DNA of 36,119 nucleotides from contig WQTE01000014.1 in NCBI GenBank assembly GCA_009786445.1, forward strand, positions 2,244-38,362, read 5' to 3'. A model generated the notes under the pieces. The model did no database searches. It was given only the letters and a program-made list of their open reading frames with translations, and was not told where the DNA came from. Shown here in pieces: positions 6,342-16,241 of this stretch (its first letter is position 1; each line of letters starts with the position of its first letter). The DNA is from Oscillospiraceae bacterium. GTDB taxonomy: Bacteria > Bacillota > Clostridia > Oscillospirales > Oscillospiraceae. A program made the translations under genes and the position numbers.

Positions 6342-8960
6342 TTACACTTTTCTATGCCTGAACCATTTTACCACTTCCATTATTATTATCGTGCCGACTG
6401 CGAGAGCTGCTGCCAGTGCCCATTCGTATGTGCCGAATTGCTCTGCGATGGAAAATACTTCTCTGGCACCCGGCAGGATAGTGATTACGTACAAACCCAG
6501 ACATACGCCGACAGCGAGCAGTACGTAGCGATTGCTCATCAGCCCGAGCTGCGGCAATGTTTGGGTATTGGAGCGTGATGAGAATGTTTGCAGAGTTCTT
6601 GCGAGTATAAGTGTTGTGAAAGCCATTGCGCCGCCCACTGCGGGGTCGCCCATAGAGATGCCGATAAACTGAGCAATGATAGCTGCTATGCCTATGAGGG
6701 TTCCGCGAATCATTACACTGACAAACAGTCCGCCGCCAAATATTCCTTCATTCATATCTCTGGGCGGGCGTTCCATAACTGACGGCTCACTTTTTTCAAG
6801 TCCGAGAGCAATAGCGGGAATCGAGTCGTTTACTAAGTTGATAAAAAGGATTTGAAGTGCTGTCAGCGGAGAATCCCAGCCTACTGCAAATGCGAAAAGG
6901 ATTGCCAAAATGGCGGCAAGGTTACCTGAGAACAAATAACCTACAACCTTTTTGATATTGTCGAAAATCGTGCGCCCTACGGCTACCGCGCTGACAATGG
7001 TTACAAAGTTGTCGTCTGTCAAAATCATTGCCGATGCATCTTTGGAGACTTCTGTGCCGCTACCCATTGCAACGCCAATATCGGCTTGTTTCAAAGAGGG
7101 AGCATCGTTAACACCGTCACCTGTCATTGCTGTAATCTGACCTCTCTTTTGCCACGCCTTTACTATGGTTATTTTGTTTTCGGGCGAAACTCTGGCATAT
7201 ACTGATATATGCGGCAGTTTCTCGTCTAACTCTGCCTCTGACATATCATCGAGTTCCATGCCCGTCACCGCAATGTCGCCCTCTCGCAGAATTCCTATGT
7301 CCTTGGCAATCGCTGTTGCGGTGTTTTTGTGGTCGCCGGTTATCATTACGGTTCTGATGTGTGCACTTTTTGCTTGTGCTATTGATGCATAGACCTCCTC
7401 CCTAGGCGGATCTATCATTGCCGAAAGACCTATGAGTGTCAGCTCGTTTTCATCTTCAAGCGATATTGTATCACCGCTCACTTTTTTTGCCCCATAGGCT
7501 AAAACCCTGAGTGCTTTGCTGCCGAAAGTGTCGTTTGCATCTTCAAATTGCCTCAGCAGTTCGGGAGTCAGCGAAACCGTCTTACCGCCCACCATTACGG
7601 AGTTGCAACGCGAAAACATTACATCGGGTGCACCCTTTGTAAACATATACCTCTTGTCTGCCTCACCCTCTGCCGACATATCATTCAGCGTGCTCATCAG
7701 TTTTCGCTCCGAGTCAAACGGAAGCTCTGCTATTCTGGTGTATTCACTGCGCAGTTTTTCGTGTGAGTGCCCGTTTTTGTTGCAATAGACGAGCAGCGCA
7801 GTTTCAGTCGGGTCGCCGATTTGGCTGCCGTCTTCTTTGACCTTCGCATCGTTACACAGTGCCATGGACTTGAGGAGCAAGGAGTCTTCGAGCTTGCCGT
7901 CACCAGGCAGGAAGTGCTCCATGACTGTCATTTTGTTTTGTGTGAGTGTGCCTGTTTTATCTGTACAGATAACGCTTGTGCTCCCAAGTGCTTCTACAGC
8001 AGGCAGTTTGCGGACAATGGCGTTTTTCGCCGCCATTGTTTTAGTACCTACAGCGAGAACGATTGTCACAACGGAAGCGAGTGCTTCGGGGATTGCCGCC
8101 ACGGCTACTGCGATTGCGAACATAAATGCACTCAGTATGACCTGATACATTTCTGCATCTCCGCCGTCGGCGAATGCCCTTGCTATCTGCGTAGCAAATA
8201 TCACCGCACAGATTACCATGATAACAAGTCCCAGCTTTTTGCTGAACTGTTCAAGTTTTCTCTGGAGCGGAGTCTGCCTGTCGTCGGCTGTTTCAATCAG
8301 CGTTGCTATTTTTCCGATTTCCGCCTGTTTAGCTGTGCCGGTTACGATATATGTTCCCCTGCCGTGAACCGCAATTGAGCCGCTGTAAACCATGTTTTTT
8401 CTGTCGCCCAGTGCGAGATTACCGTCGAGGGTTCTATCAGTTTTTTCTACGGGTACCGACTCTCCCGTGAGAAGCCCTTCGTCTATCCTTAGGGTTTTGC
8501 ATTCAAATAATCTGCCATCCGCGGGGACAAAGTCGCCCGCTTCGAGTGTCACTATGTCGCCGGGAACAAGTTCTCTTGCAGGGACATGAGTGATCTCCCC
8601 ATTTCGCTTGACCTTAGCTACCGGTGCACTTATCTGCCTGAGAGCTTCAAGTGAGCCCTCCGCTTTTCTCGTTTGAATAACTGAAATAAGGGAATTTACA
8701 ACCAAGACTGCAATGATAACAAGTGATTCAAGAAACTCCCCTATGAAAAGTTTGATGATCACAACAATAGCAAGTATAATCATCATCGGGTCTTTCCATG
8801 CTTCAGCAAAGAGCTTCCACAGCGGAGTCCTCTCCGCTTGGCGAAGTTCGTTGTAGCCGTGTTCCTCTGTACGCTTTGCCACTTCCTTGTCGGCTAATCC
8901 GTCCTGCGATGTGCTAAACTCGGTAAAGATAGTTTCCGGGGGTTTTTGATAAATTTCCAT
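6342..8960 (-). CDS. P-type cation-transporting ATPase (Ca2+-ATPase/PMCA-like; possibly Mn2+ efflux given its leader)
   Basis: CTDKTGTLTQNKMTV, TGES, MITGDHKNTA, MTGDGVNDAPSLKQADIGVAMGSGTEVSKDASAMIL. Start set at MEIYQKPPETIF (ATG 8960, SD AAAAAGGAGTGCGAC) rather than 9023, which lies in the riboswitch terminator. Confidence 0.93.
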   Translation of the reverse strand: MEIYQKPPETIFTEFSTSQDGLADKEVAKRTEEHGYNELRQAERTPLWKLFAEAWKDPMMIILAIVVIIKLFIGEFLESLVIIAVLVVNSLISVIQTRKAEGSLEALRQISAPVAKVKRNGEITHVPARELVPGDIVTLEAGDFVPADGRLFECKTLRIDEGLLTGESVPVEKTDRTLDGNLALGDRKNMVYSGSIAVHGRGTYIVTGTAKQAEIGKIATLIETADDRQTPLQRKLEQFSKKLGLVIMVICAVIFATQIARAFADGGDAEMYQVILSAFMFAIAVAVAAIPEALASVVTIVLAVGTKTMAAKNAIVRKLPAVEALGSTSVICTDKTGTLTQNKMTVMEHFLPGDGKLEDSLLLKSMALCNDAKVKEDGSQIGDPTETALLVYCNKNGHSHEKLRSEYTRIAELPFDSERKLMSTLNDMSAEGEADKRYMFTKGAPDVMFSRCNSVMVGGKTVSLTPELLRQFEDANDTFGSKALRVLAYGAKKVSGDTISLEDENELTLIGLSAMIDPPREEVYASIAQAKSAHIRTVMITGDHKNTATAIAKDIGILREGDIAVTGMELDDMSEAELDEKLPHISVYARVSPENKITIVKAWQKRGQITAMTGDGVNDAPSLKQADIGVAMGSGTEVSKDASAMILTDDNFVTIVSAVAVGRTIFDNIKKVVGYLFSGNLAAILAILFAFAVGWDSPLTALQILFINLVNDSIPAIALGLEKSEPSVMERPPRDMNEGIFGGGLFVSVMIRGTLIGIAAIIAQFIGISMGDPAVGGAMAFTTLILARTLQTFSSRSNTQTLPQLGLMSNRYVLLAVGVCLGLYVITILPGAREVFSIAEQFGTYEWALAAALAVGTIIIMEVVKWFRHRKV

Positions 8961-9002
8961 GTCGCACTCCTTTTTAGTCTCGGCGAGGTCAAATAGTAAA
9001 AA

Positions 9003-9027
9003 ACCTCTGCCTAAATCTGGCAAAGGT
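9003..9027 (-). terminator. Rho-independent terminator of the yybP-ykoY riboswitch expression platform
   Basis: Minus strand ACCTTTGCC-AGATTTA-GGCAGAGGT-TTTTT; its 5' arm is the 3' P1 strand of the aptamer. Confidence 0.85.
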
Positions 9028-9130
9028 CTTGTTAAACACCGGGTGGTGTCAAAAAAGCCGGCGGAAGATTCCGCGTGATGACGACTTTTCTATCGGATGT
9101 AACCATCCGCAAACTACTCCCCTTTGGGTG
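9013..9130 (-). ncRNA. yybP-ykoY family (Mn2+) riboswitch aptamer
   Basis: Minus strand CCCAAAGGGGAGUAGUUUGCGGAUGG...AAGUCGUCAUCACGCGG...CCGCCGGCUUUUUUGACACC...GGUGUUUAACAAGACCUUUGCC has the hallmark AAAGGGGAGUAG and AGACCUUUGCC P1 strands. Confidence 0.87.
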
Positions 9131-9137
9131 GAACTAT

Positions 9138-9165
9138 TTTATACGGTGCTAGCATAGTTTGTCAA
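9138..9165 (-). promoter_or_regulatory. Promoter of riboswitch/P-ATPase transcript, inside the 3' end of the upstream glycosidase gene
   Basis: Minus strand TTGACA (9165-9160), 16-bp spacer, TATAAA (9143-9138); -10 overlaps the glycosidase stop codon TAA (9141-9139). Confidence 0.7.
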
Positions 9166-12100
9166 GTAAAAGTTTGAACCTTCTTTCACTTCGGGCGACT
9201 TTAATATGCCTGTTGGTTTGAGCCTGTACTCATATGACCACTCTGCATCTTTGGTGCGCCATGAATCAGGACCGTGCCAAAAAACCGTCTCGTTAGAATT
9301 ATGTATTGCACCGAAGGTGTTGAAGCGATTGCCGTATGCAGTTATTTTTACTTCATGCTGACCTTTGGGGAGTTCACCCAAATCCAGAGAGTACGGGGCA
9401 TAAGCTACGCGCCCTATGGGTTTACCGTTTAGATTTACTTTCAAGAGCGGAGCGCGAAAATACGTTGCCTCAAGCCTGAGTGGTTTGCCTGTAGATGTGA
9501 TATGACAATTATACGTTACGTTTCCTCCGTAAAACGGCAAGCCCATCTGCCTTAAATCCCCAAACGGAAGCTTCTCCGGATACTCAATTATTTCCGCTTT
9601 TTTACCTTTGACTTCCACGCCAAAGCGACCTAAAAGAAAACAATTTTCCACGTTTGCCGCCTTTTTAAAATCAATCTCAAGCAACAACTCATTATCCCCT
9701 TTTGCCAGCTCCGGAAATTTGACTTTCTGTATTGCGCGATCGACATACCAGCCATCCGCTTTGGACTCTACACACTGACCGTTAAAAGTGATTTTAGTGT
9801 CACGCAGACCTTCAAGAGCCAAATAAATCTCTCCATCGGCAATATGAACTTGTGATGAGATTGTAAAGCGTAATTTCAAGAGATTTGCCGATTCAACTGC
9901 CTCAGAAGAGACCCACGGCTGCGCCCACGCATGGGCACGCATCGGATAACCCAAAATCTCTCTAAAGCGGTTATCAATGCGTAAAAGTTCATCCGCACTC
10001 TGCCACGCACCATCATCAAAAGCATATTCTGCAATGTCTAAAACAAGCACATTAGGCTCACTAAGCTCGAAAGAGTGGGGTGTTAGTAACCGGGTCTCCG
10101 CCGAGCTCGCTTCTGCTGCTTCGGGAGGTTTGGCTTGTGTCTGTATATCGGGTGCTTTACCGGGAGAAAGTTTTATTAAAAGACTATCTTGCATATCCAT
10201 GGTGCGCTCTATCACTGATGTATCGCCGCGATATTTAACAGCCATTGGCGAAGTACTTCCGTCCAATGTGTTATACAGGGTCGGCGTGTACAGCCCTTTG
10301 ACTGAAATTGTTACATCGTCAGGTTTTGGTATATCTTTATTTTTCGGTTTTGTACCATTGCAGACAAATAGCCATCTATCATCCCCATCTTGGCGCATTT
10401 GATATATCAAGCGCTTCGCCGCTTTTCCGTCTCCGCTTTGTATCTGAACATCGCGAAAATCCTCCAGTGCTTCCAATACAGCAGTTTTTGAAAAAGGAAT
10501 GCAAATAAATTCGCTTGACATGTCTATGTCAGCTTTTTCTCCATCGATAATTTCAGCCGGAGTCCCGGCGAAGAAAACCTTTCCGCCCCTTGAGCTAAAG
10601 CTTTTAATAGCACTAAGTGTTGAGCTTCGCAGACTTCGGCAATTTGGAACCAGCACTGTATCATATGCCATCTGCCCCACAACGAACTTATCCGAATGCT
10701 CCTCAAACAGTTCCGGAAGTAATGATTCGGAAACAAAATCAAAATCAATATGCCCAAAAAGCAACCACTTAATTATGTTCTCGAAATCGGTCTCCATTTC
10801 TGCGCGGATACTTGAGGTTTTATCATTCGGGCCGTAGTGCATCCAAAATCCTTCTATCGGGTGTATCACCGCAACGCGAGCTATAGGCTTCCCGCGGACA
10901 AGAGCTGTGTTAACACGCGCAAAGTGGTCTTCGACATATGAATACTCTTTATGCCACGGAGACTGATAGCCAATACTTGCGGGGTAGTCCCGCTTTGCTT
11001 CTCCTGCCATTGACACCCATGTGAGGTGGTGAACGCGGACTGTCACACCAAGAGCGGCCTGCCAATCGCCCTGTAGCTTATGTCCGCGAAAATCAAAGTC
11101 CCAGTTTGTGACTCCATAAAGTTCGCTCAAAACACCTTCTCTGCCGTACTGCCGCGCCGCACTTTGAGCTTGCTTTGCCGTTGTGTATTCGCGATTATCG
11201 CACAGCATATCAATGCCCGGCAATCGGAAAGCGCGATATGCACGCATCGTTTCTCCTAACGCCTTAGTTTGAGATGTCAAGCTCTCCTCATGCATCATGT
11301 GCCCTGTTAGCATTATGCCTTTGCTGTCACACCAAGCTCCGACATTATCTGCAAAAGCTTCCGTAAAGCGAGTACATACATGGTCATGATAGCGATACCT
11401 CGACTTTGATACGTTTTCTGTCTCCCAAATGATTTCCGGAAGTGTGTCAAAAACGCTTGCCCCATAAGCTGCTCTGTACGTCTCGTCAAAGTCGTCCGTA
11501 AACGGCAAAGTAACCATCGTTTTTGCCTCGGAGTGAGTGAGCATATCCTTATGGGAAAACTGCGGTTCGTCTGTAAAGATTGAGGGTATGGATTTTCCGA
11601 ACTCATCACCAAGCCATTTATGGTATTTTTCGTGGGTCACTTCAATAAAACGGTCTATGGCTTTTTTATCCAATGTGTTTACATAAGCTTCATTGTTAAA
11701 CCACGGGCTGTTTCCCGATATTTCCAAATAAGCATCCCACACATCATCTGTGCAATCCGGTTTTGTATCTATTGGCATTTTCTCGTAATGAGTCAATATT
11801 CCGTTTTCAAGTGTAATCTTATACCGCGCAAGATGCTTCCTATTGCCGCTTGAAACATAAGTTGCGGCAGAATCAATCTCATCGTGCTCACTAAAATCGT
11901 AGTCATACGGGCAAAAAACAAGAAAGCGCATACGATATGCATCTTCTTTTGTAACAGTACCTCCCGCTGCGCCTGATGGCCAGCGGTCTTCATCATACAG
12001 GAAACACAGCATTTCGTTTTGGGTCGCATGATGGTTGCATGCGACTGCGAGTTTCATGAACTCGTCTCCCATATAGGGAGTGGCAAGTCCCGAGCGGCTG

Positions 12101-12273
12101 TGAATATGAAACCCACCTATCCCCATTTCTTTAAATATATCTATTTGCCGCAGGAGTTCTTCTTCTTCGAGTTTACAGTTCCATGACCAGAATGGCGCAC
12201 CTCTGTACTCAGATGTCGGATTTCTAAAAAGACTGTCAGTGAGTGCTTTTTCCATGCGTTTTTTGTATAACAT
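9139..12273 (-). CDS. Glycoside hydrolase, GH106-like (alpha-L-rhamnosidase-related)
   Basis: EYRGAPFWSWNCKLEEEELLRQIDIFKEMGIGGFHIHSRSGLATPYMGDEF N-terminus, IPSIFTDEPQFS, C-terminal beta-sandwich-like regions; SD GAGGAGGTTACA before ATG. Confidence 0.75.
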   Translation of the reverse strand: MLYKKRMEKALTDSLFRNPTSEYRGAPFWSWNCKLEEEELLRQIDIFKEMGIGGFHIHSRSGLATPYMGDEFMKLAVACNHHATQNEMLCFLYDEDRWPSGAAGGTVTKEDAYRMRFLVFCPYDYDFSEHDEIDSAATYVSSGNRKHLARYKITLENGILTHYEKMPIDTKPDCTDDVWDAYLEISGNSPWFNNEAYVNTLDKKAIDRFIEVTHEKYHKWLGDEFGKSIPSIFTDEPQFSHKDMLTHSEAKTMVTLPFTDDFDETYRAAYGASVFDTLPEIIWETENVSKSRYRYHDHVCTRFTEAFADNVGAWCDSKGIMLTGHMMHEESLTSQTKALGETMRAYRAFRLPGIDMLCDNREYTTAKQAQSAARQYGREGVLSELYGVTNWDFDFRGHKLQGDWQAALGVTVRVHHLTWVSMAGEAKRDYPASIGYQSPWHKEYSYVEDHFARVNTALVRGKPIARVAVIHPIEGFWMHYGPNDKTSSIRAEMETDFENIIKWLLFGHIDFDFVSESLLPELFEEHSDKFVVGQMAYDTVLVPNCRSLRSSTLSAIKSFSSRGGKVFFAGTPAEIIDGEKADIDMSSEFICIPFSKTAVLEALEDFRDVQIQSGDGKAAKRLIYQMRQDGDDRWLFVCNGTKPKNKDIPKPDDVTISVKGLYTPTLYNTLDGSTSPMAVKYRGDTSVIERTMDMQDSLLIKLSPGKAPDIQTQAKPPEAAEASSAETRLLTPHSFELSEPNVLVLDIAEYAFDDGAWQSADELLRIDNRFREILGYPMRAHAWAQPWVSSEAVESANLLKLRFTISSQVHIADGEIYLALEGLRDTKITFNGQCVESKADGWYVDRAIQKVKFPELAKGDNELLLEIDFKKAANVENCFLLGRFGVEVKGKKAEIIEYPEKLPFGDLRQMGLPFYGGNVTYNCHITSTGKPLRLEATYFRAPLLKVNLNGKPIGRVAYAPYSLDLGELPKGQHEVKITAYGNRFNTFGAIHNSNETVFWHGPDSWRTKDAEWSYEYRLKPTGILKSPEVKEGSNFYLTNYASTV

Positions 12274-12309
12274 TGTAACCTCCTCGTCAATTTCAAGAAA
12301 TATATTGTA

Positions 12310-14475
12310 CTAACTGAGATACCTGTCAACTACCTGCTGACGGTATTCTTGCGAGAGTGATGCAAAAAATGCGGAGTATCCCGTTACACGTACCACAAGG
12401 TCAGGGTGGGATTCGGGGTTTTCATGAGCGGCTTTGATTTGCTCGGGCGTGATACAGTTGAGATTTATAAGCGTTCCGCCCATTTTGTTGTGAGTGTGTA
12501 TGAGGGCGCACAGTGCATCAATCCCTCCGGCAGTTTTCACCATGTTTGTGTCAATGTCCAAATGTAGCGGCGCAGAGTTTCCATACCCCGGTTGCGCCTC
12601 TGCAACCGCAGTTGCCTTGAGCGAAGGAGAAAAGCTCACCACTCCGGAGGCAAATCCCGGGTCAGGCTCGTTTGAGTGGGATATAGGCTCGCCATCAAAA
12701 CGCCCATTCGGTGTTGCCGGAAGTTTTTCGCCATACATATACACATCCCCATGGGAAAACATACCCGGCACCATCTTGAGGTTATGCTTTTTCGTCGGTT
12801 TGTCTGCAACAAGGCGGACATATTCATCCCTTATGCGTAACGCCCACGGTAATGCCAGAGATTCGGGATGTCCGAAACGAGGTATATTTTTAAGCATTAG
12901 ACGAATATTTTCAGAGTCTTTGTAGTTATTTCTAACAGTGTTGTACATCTCGTCCCAGGTAAGCTTTTTTTCCTTTTCAACCCTTAGCTCAATTGCGGCA
13001 AAAGAGTCTGCAACAGTCGCCAGTGCTATTGCGTCTATATTCAAATTGAGAATGTCAACCCCACCAATGGCACTATTTATCCCACGTTCTATAGGTCCGT
13101 GGCAGAACAAATTGAGTACCAGTTCAGGCGTATTTCTTGATACGGTTTCATAATGCCAGTCATATCCTTCGGAAATGGTATCGACCATTACTGCAAGATG
13201 TGATGCAAAGTGTTCCCACAGCTTCTCCGTACTAGGCTGACCACCTGCTATCACTTCATCAAGAGCATAATGAAATGCCCATGCCATATTAAGTCTGGTA
13301 ACATCTTGTAACGGGTACTCAATGCCCGGCAACGCTACCCAATTGCAACCTACCTTTGCACGCATCCTTGCAAGTTCTCTTGGGTGACCTTGCTTTACAA
13401 AGCCGTCCTCTACGCCTTGCGATAGTGAAAAACAAGGGCCGCTGCCTTTTTCCAGTATGTACATAAGCGCTCTGCGCAAAAGCCTGTCGTCGCTCCCCTC
13501 AAACACTCGCACGGCAAGATTGTACGGAATTGCAAGTTCGTATGCCGCTTGCAAAATCAAAAACGATACATCGCTTGTAAGTTCTTTTTCACCATCCGGA
13601 GTCTGCCCCCCAATCTGCGAATAGTGGGTGTCATTGTAGAAAAGGCTCGCAACCATCCAAATAGCTTCTTCATCTGTCAAGCTGCCCGCCGCCTTATCTT
13701 CCTCATAGAAAGGCCGCAGCAACTCATCTAGCTGCCCGAGAGCCCCACCACCAAAATATGTCCTGTCAACGCTTTGGAATATAGCAAGAAACTGACATGC
13801 TTCACGAAACGTTGAGGGCGGTCCTACAAGTAAGTTTTCCAGTGCTTCCGCTATTTGGGTATAGTTTTGCTTTTCCCAATTGTCTGTCACTTCGCTTGCC
13901 AATTTGTGCGCATAGTGCATATGATTTTCCGTATAGGCTATGATTCCTTCCATGACAGCCGCCTCACCTGCGTAAAAATCTTCTCCGGCAGGATGGTTTC
14001 TCGCTTGATAACGTCTAATTTTTTTCAAAATCCCACGCAAGCCAAGGGAAAAACCAATCTCCATATCAGGGCCCAGATGATTCATACCCCCGATACCATT
14101 TTGCAGAAACCCATATTTCTCGTGCAGTGGCTTTAAATGCGCTGCATGATCCTCCGGACGATATCCTATTTTCACAAAGTTTTGGAAAAATCCCGCCCAA
14201 GCCCCGGCAAGCGCACTTTTTTGATGTATGTATACGGGAAGCTCCTTAAAAAAGCGACCTAAATTCTCTCCGATACATTTTGCGCCAAACAACAAATCGT
14301 AACCGTCCGGATAATCCGCCTCAAATGTAAAACCGTCAAAACAGATGAAACCATGGTCGTCTATGTTATAAAAACCACCGAAGTTGTCGAGTTTCTTCTT
14401 GTTTTCCGCAATCTTCGTTTCGTGCATAGCTGTGATGCGCGAGAGTATTTCATTTGATAATTTAACCTGTTTCAT
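12310..14475 (-). CDS. Glycyl radical enzyme (PFL/dehydratase superfamily), function unassigned
   Basis: C-terminal glycyl loop DLVVRVTGYSAFFASLSQEYRQQVVDRY; Cys loop RMRAKVGCNWVALPGIEY; IGGVDILNLNIDAIALATVADSFAAI. Start at MKQVKLSNEILSR (ATG 14475, SD AAAGGAA). Confidence 0.9.
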   Translation of the reverse strand: MKQVKLSNEILSRITAMHETKIAENKKKLDNFGGFYNIDDHGFICFDGFTFEADYPDGYDLLFGAKCIGENLGRFFKELPVYIHQKSALAGAWAGFFQNFVKIGYRPEDHAAHLKPLHEKYGFLQNGIGGMNHLGPDMEIGFSLGLRGILKKIRRYQARNHPAGEDFYAGEAAVMEGIIAYTENHMHYAHKLASEVTDNWEKQNYTQIAEALENLLVGPPSTFREACQFLAIFQSVDRTYFGGGALGQLDELLRPFYEEDKAAGSLTDEEAIWMVASLFYNDTHYSQIGGQTPDGEKELTSDVSFLILQAAYELAIPYNLAVRVFEGSDDRLLRRALMYILEKGSGPCFSLSQGVEDGFVKQGHPRELARMRAKVGCNWVALPGIEYPLQDVTRLNMAWAFHYALDEVIAGGQPSTEKLWEHFASHLAVMVDTISEGYDWHYETVSRNTPELVLNLFCHGPIERGINSAIGGVDILNLNIDAIALATVADSFAAIELRVEKEKKLTWDEMYNTVRNNYKDSENIRLMLKNIPRFGHPESLALPWALRIRDEYVRLVADKPTKKHNLKMVPGMFSHGDVYMYGEKLPATPNGRFDGEPISHSNEPDPGFASGVVSFSPSLKATAVAEAQPGYGNSAPLHLDIDTNMVKTAGGIDALCALIHTHNKMGGTLINLNCITPEQIKAAHENPESHPDLVVRVTGYSAFFASLSQEYRQQVVDRYLS

Positions 14476-15346
14476 ATGTTTGATAATTCCTTTCAGTGAT
14501 AAAAAGTGCCTTTCGTGCTTGCTGCATTTCTTCTTCGCTTGGGACGGTATATATAAGAGTTCCAACCCCATAAGCCTTTGATTTCCCCGCTCCGAGACTG
14601 TGGTATGGCAGAAGTTCTATCTTTTCTATTCCGAGTTCTCTGAGCCGCGCACCAATCTCGGGCAGTTCGTCCAGATTTGCACCCGGCACACAGGGAACGC
14701 GAACAATAAGCTCAAATCCATCTTCTGTCAGGCGGCGCAAATTCTCCCAAACCAGTATGCCGTCAACACCAGTTAACTCCTTATGTCGCAGGGGAGAAGA
14801 AGCTTTTATATCATACAAAAACAAATCGGGACTAACCATTTTCAGCCACTCATATGGCACATGCCCGGCGGTATCAATAGCGGTGTGAACCTTATTTTCA
14901 AGGCAGATGTTTACTATTTCTGCTAAAAAGTCCGCCTGTAGCATACACTCACCGCCTGAAAATGTGATGCCACCGCCGCTGCTGTCAAAATATGGCTTAT
15001 CTACTGACAACAGCTTCCACAGCTCCGATGCTGTCATCTTACGAAGCGGGCGTATCAAAGCACCCGCATAACATACGTCACAGCAACGCATACAGCGTTT
15101 GCATATGCTCGCATCGGGAACACCGTCTATCTCACGCGCACGGCAAAGCCCTGCACAGGCACTGCAAGAGATGCATTTTTCCGATAAAAAGACGGGGGGA
15201 GGGTCACTTGCCCAAGATTCGGGATTGTGACACCATGCACACTTCATATTACAACCCTGAAAGAACACAACGGTTCTAACGCCCGGTCCGTCATACGCAG
15301 AAAAAGTTTGAATATCAAATATAGAGCCTTTTAGTCCTTTACTCAC
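14462..15346 (-). CDS. Glycyl-radical enzyme activating protein (radical SAM, with ferredoxin-like Cys insert)
   Basis: FFQGCNMKCAWCHNPES (CxxxCxxC), two ferredoxin-like Cys clusters CISCSACAGLC and CKRCMRCCDVC, GGGITFSGGECMLQ. Confidence 0.94.
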   Translation of the reverse strand: MSKGLKGSIFDIQTFSAYDGPGVRTVVFFQGCNMKCAWCHNPESWASDPPPVFLSEKCISCSACAGLCRAREIDGVPDASICKRCMRCCDVCYAGALIRPLRKMTASELWKLLSVDKPYFDSSGGGITFSGGECMLQADFLAEIVNICLENKVHTAIDTAGHVPYEWLKMVSPDLFLYDIKASSPLRHKELTGVDGILVWENLRRLTEDGFELIVRVPCVPGANLDELPEIGARLRELGIEKIELLPYHSLGAGKSKAYGVGTLIYTVPSEEEMQQARKALFITERNYQTYETG

Positions 15347-15353
15347 TCTTTAA

Positions 15354-16241
15354 TCACCCTTTGATGCCAGCCGAAGCGATACCTTGAATGATATACCGCT
15401 GCAAGAAGAAGAAAATTATGAATGGCGGGATAATCGCAACCGTTGACAGCGCAAAAATACGAGGATAGTCCCTATCGCCGAAACGTTGAAGTGCTGCAAC
15501 GAGCTGACCGAGATATGCAGGCAAAGTGGAACGCTGAATATCTGAAATATACATAAAGGGAATAAGCCAGTCATTCCAAACGCCTAATGCTACATTTACG
15601 GCTATGACGGCAATTATTGGTAATTGCATAGGTATAATCACTTGAAAAATTGTACGCCAAAACCCACAACCATCAATTTCCGCCGCCTCCTCAAAGCCAC
15701 GTGGGAGCCCTTTCATTGCTTGCATAAACAAAAAGACCCAAATCAAAAATGTCCAACCCAAGGGCAGATAAATAGCAAGTGAGTTATTAATAAGGCCTCT
15801 GCCACCCATGCCCATCCAGTTGTTCCCGCCAACGAAGGGTATATGCGCCATCATTACAAATGCGGGGATTAACGTCAGAACTCCCGGGATTACCTGTGTA
15901 GTTAAAATTGCGGTAATAAAAAATTTTTTCCCTTTGAAATTGTACCGTGATAAGACATATCCCATTAAAACCGACATTATACAGACTATAATCGTGTACC
16001 ATGCTGTACGCATGAAAGTGTTTAATACGGGTCGAATCCCGCGCGGTGTAAAGATTATGAGCAGGTTGCTCCAAACAGGTTCCGATGGTACGGGGAACAG
16101 TGCCCCAAGATGACCAAACTCTGTGCGGGTATTAAGTCCCGCAAGCAGTGAGAAGATAAAAGGGTATAGCATAATAAAGGCAATTGCGAGCATGACAATA
16201 TACCATAGTGAACGTAATCCGACAGCAGTTACTTTATGCAT
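15354..16241 (-). CDS. Carbohydrate ABC transporter permease, MalG/CUT1 type
   Basis: Six-TM permease with EAA loop GFEEAAEIDGCGFWRTIFQVIIPMQLP. Confidence 0.92.
   Translation of the reverse strand: MHKVTAVGLRSLWYIVMLAIAFIMLYPFIFSLLAGLNTRTEFGHLGALFPVPSEPVWSNLLIIFTPRGIRPVLNTFMRTAWYTIIVCIMSVLMGYVLSRYNFKGKKFFITAILTTQVIPGVLTLIPAFVMMAHIPFVGGNNWMGMGGRGLINNSLAIYLPLGWTFLIWVFLFMQAMKGLPRGFEEAAEIDGCGFWRTIFQVIIPMQLPIIAVIAVNVALGVWNDWLIPFMYISDIQRSTLPAYLGQLVAALQRFGDRDYPRIFALSTVAIIPPFIIFFFLQRYIIQGIASAGIKG

Noticed and set aside
7767-8378. 203-aa plus-strand ORF opposite the P-type ATPase
   Set aside because: Shadow ORF, Cys-rich translation arises from the codon usage of the opposite strand; no SD or conserved motifs.
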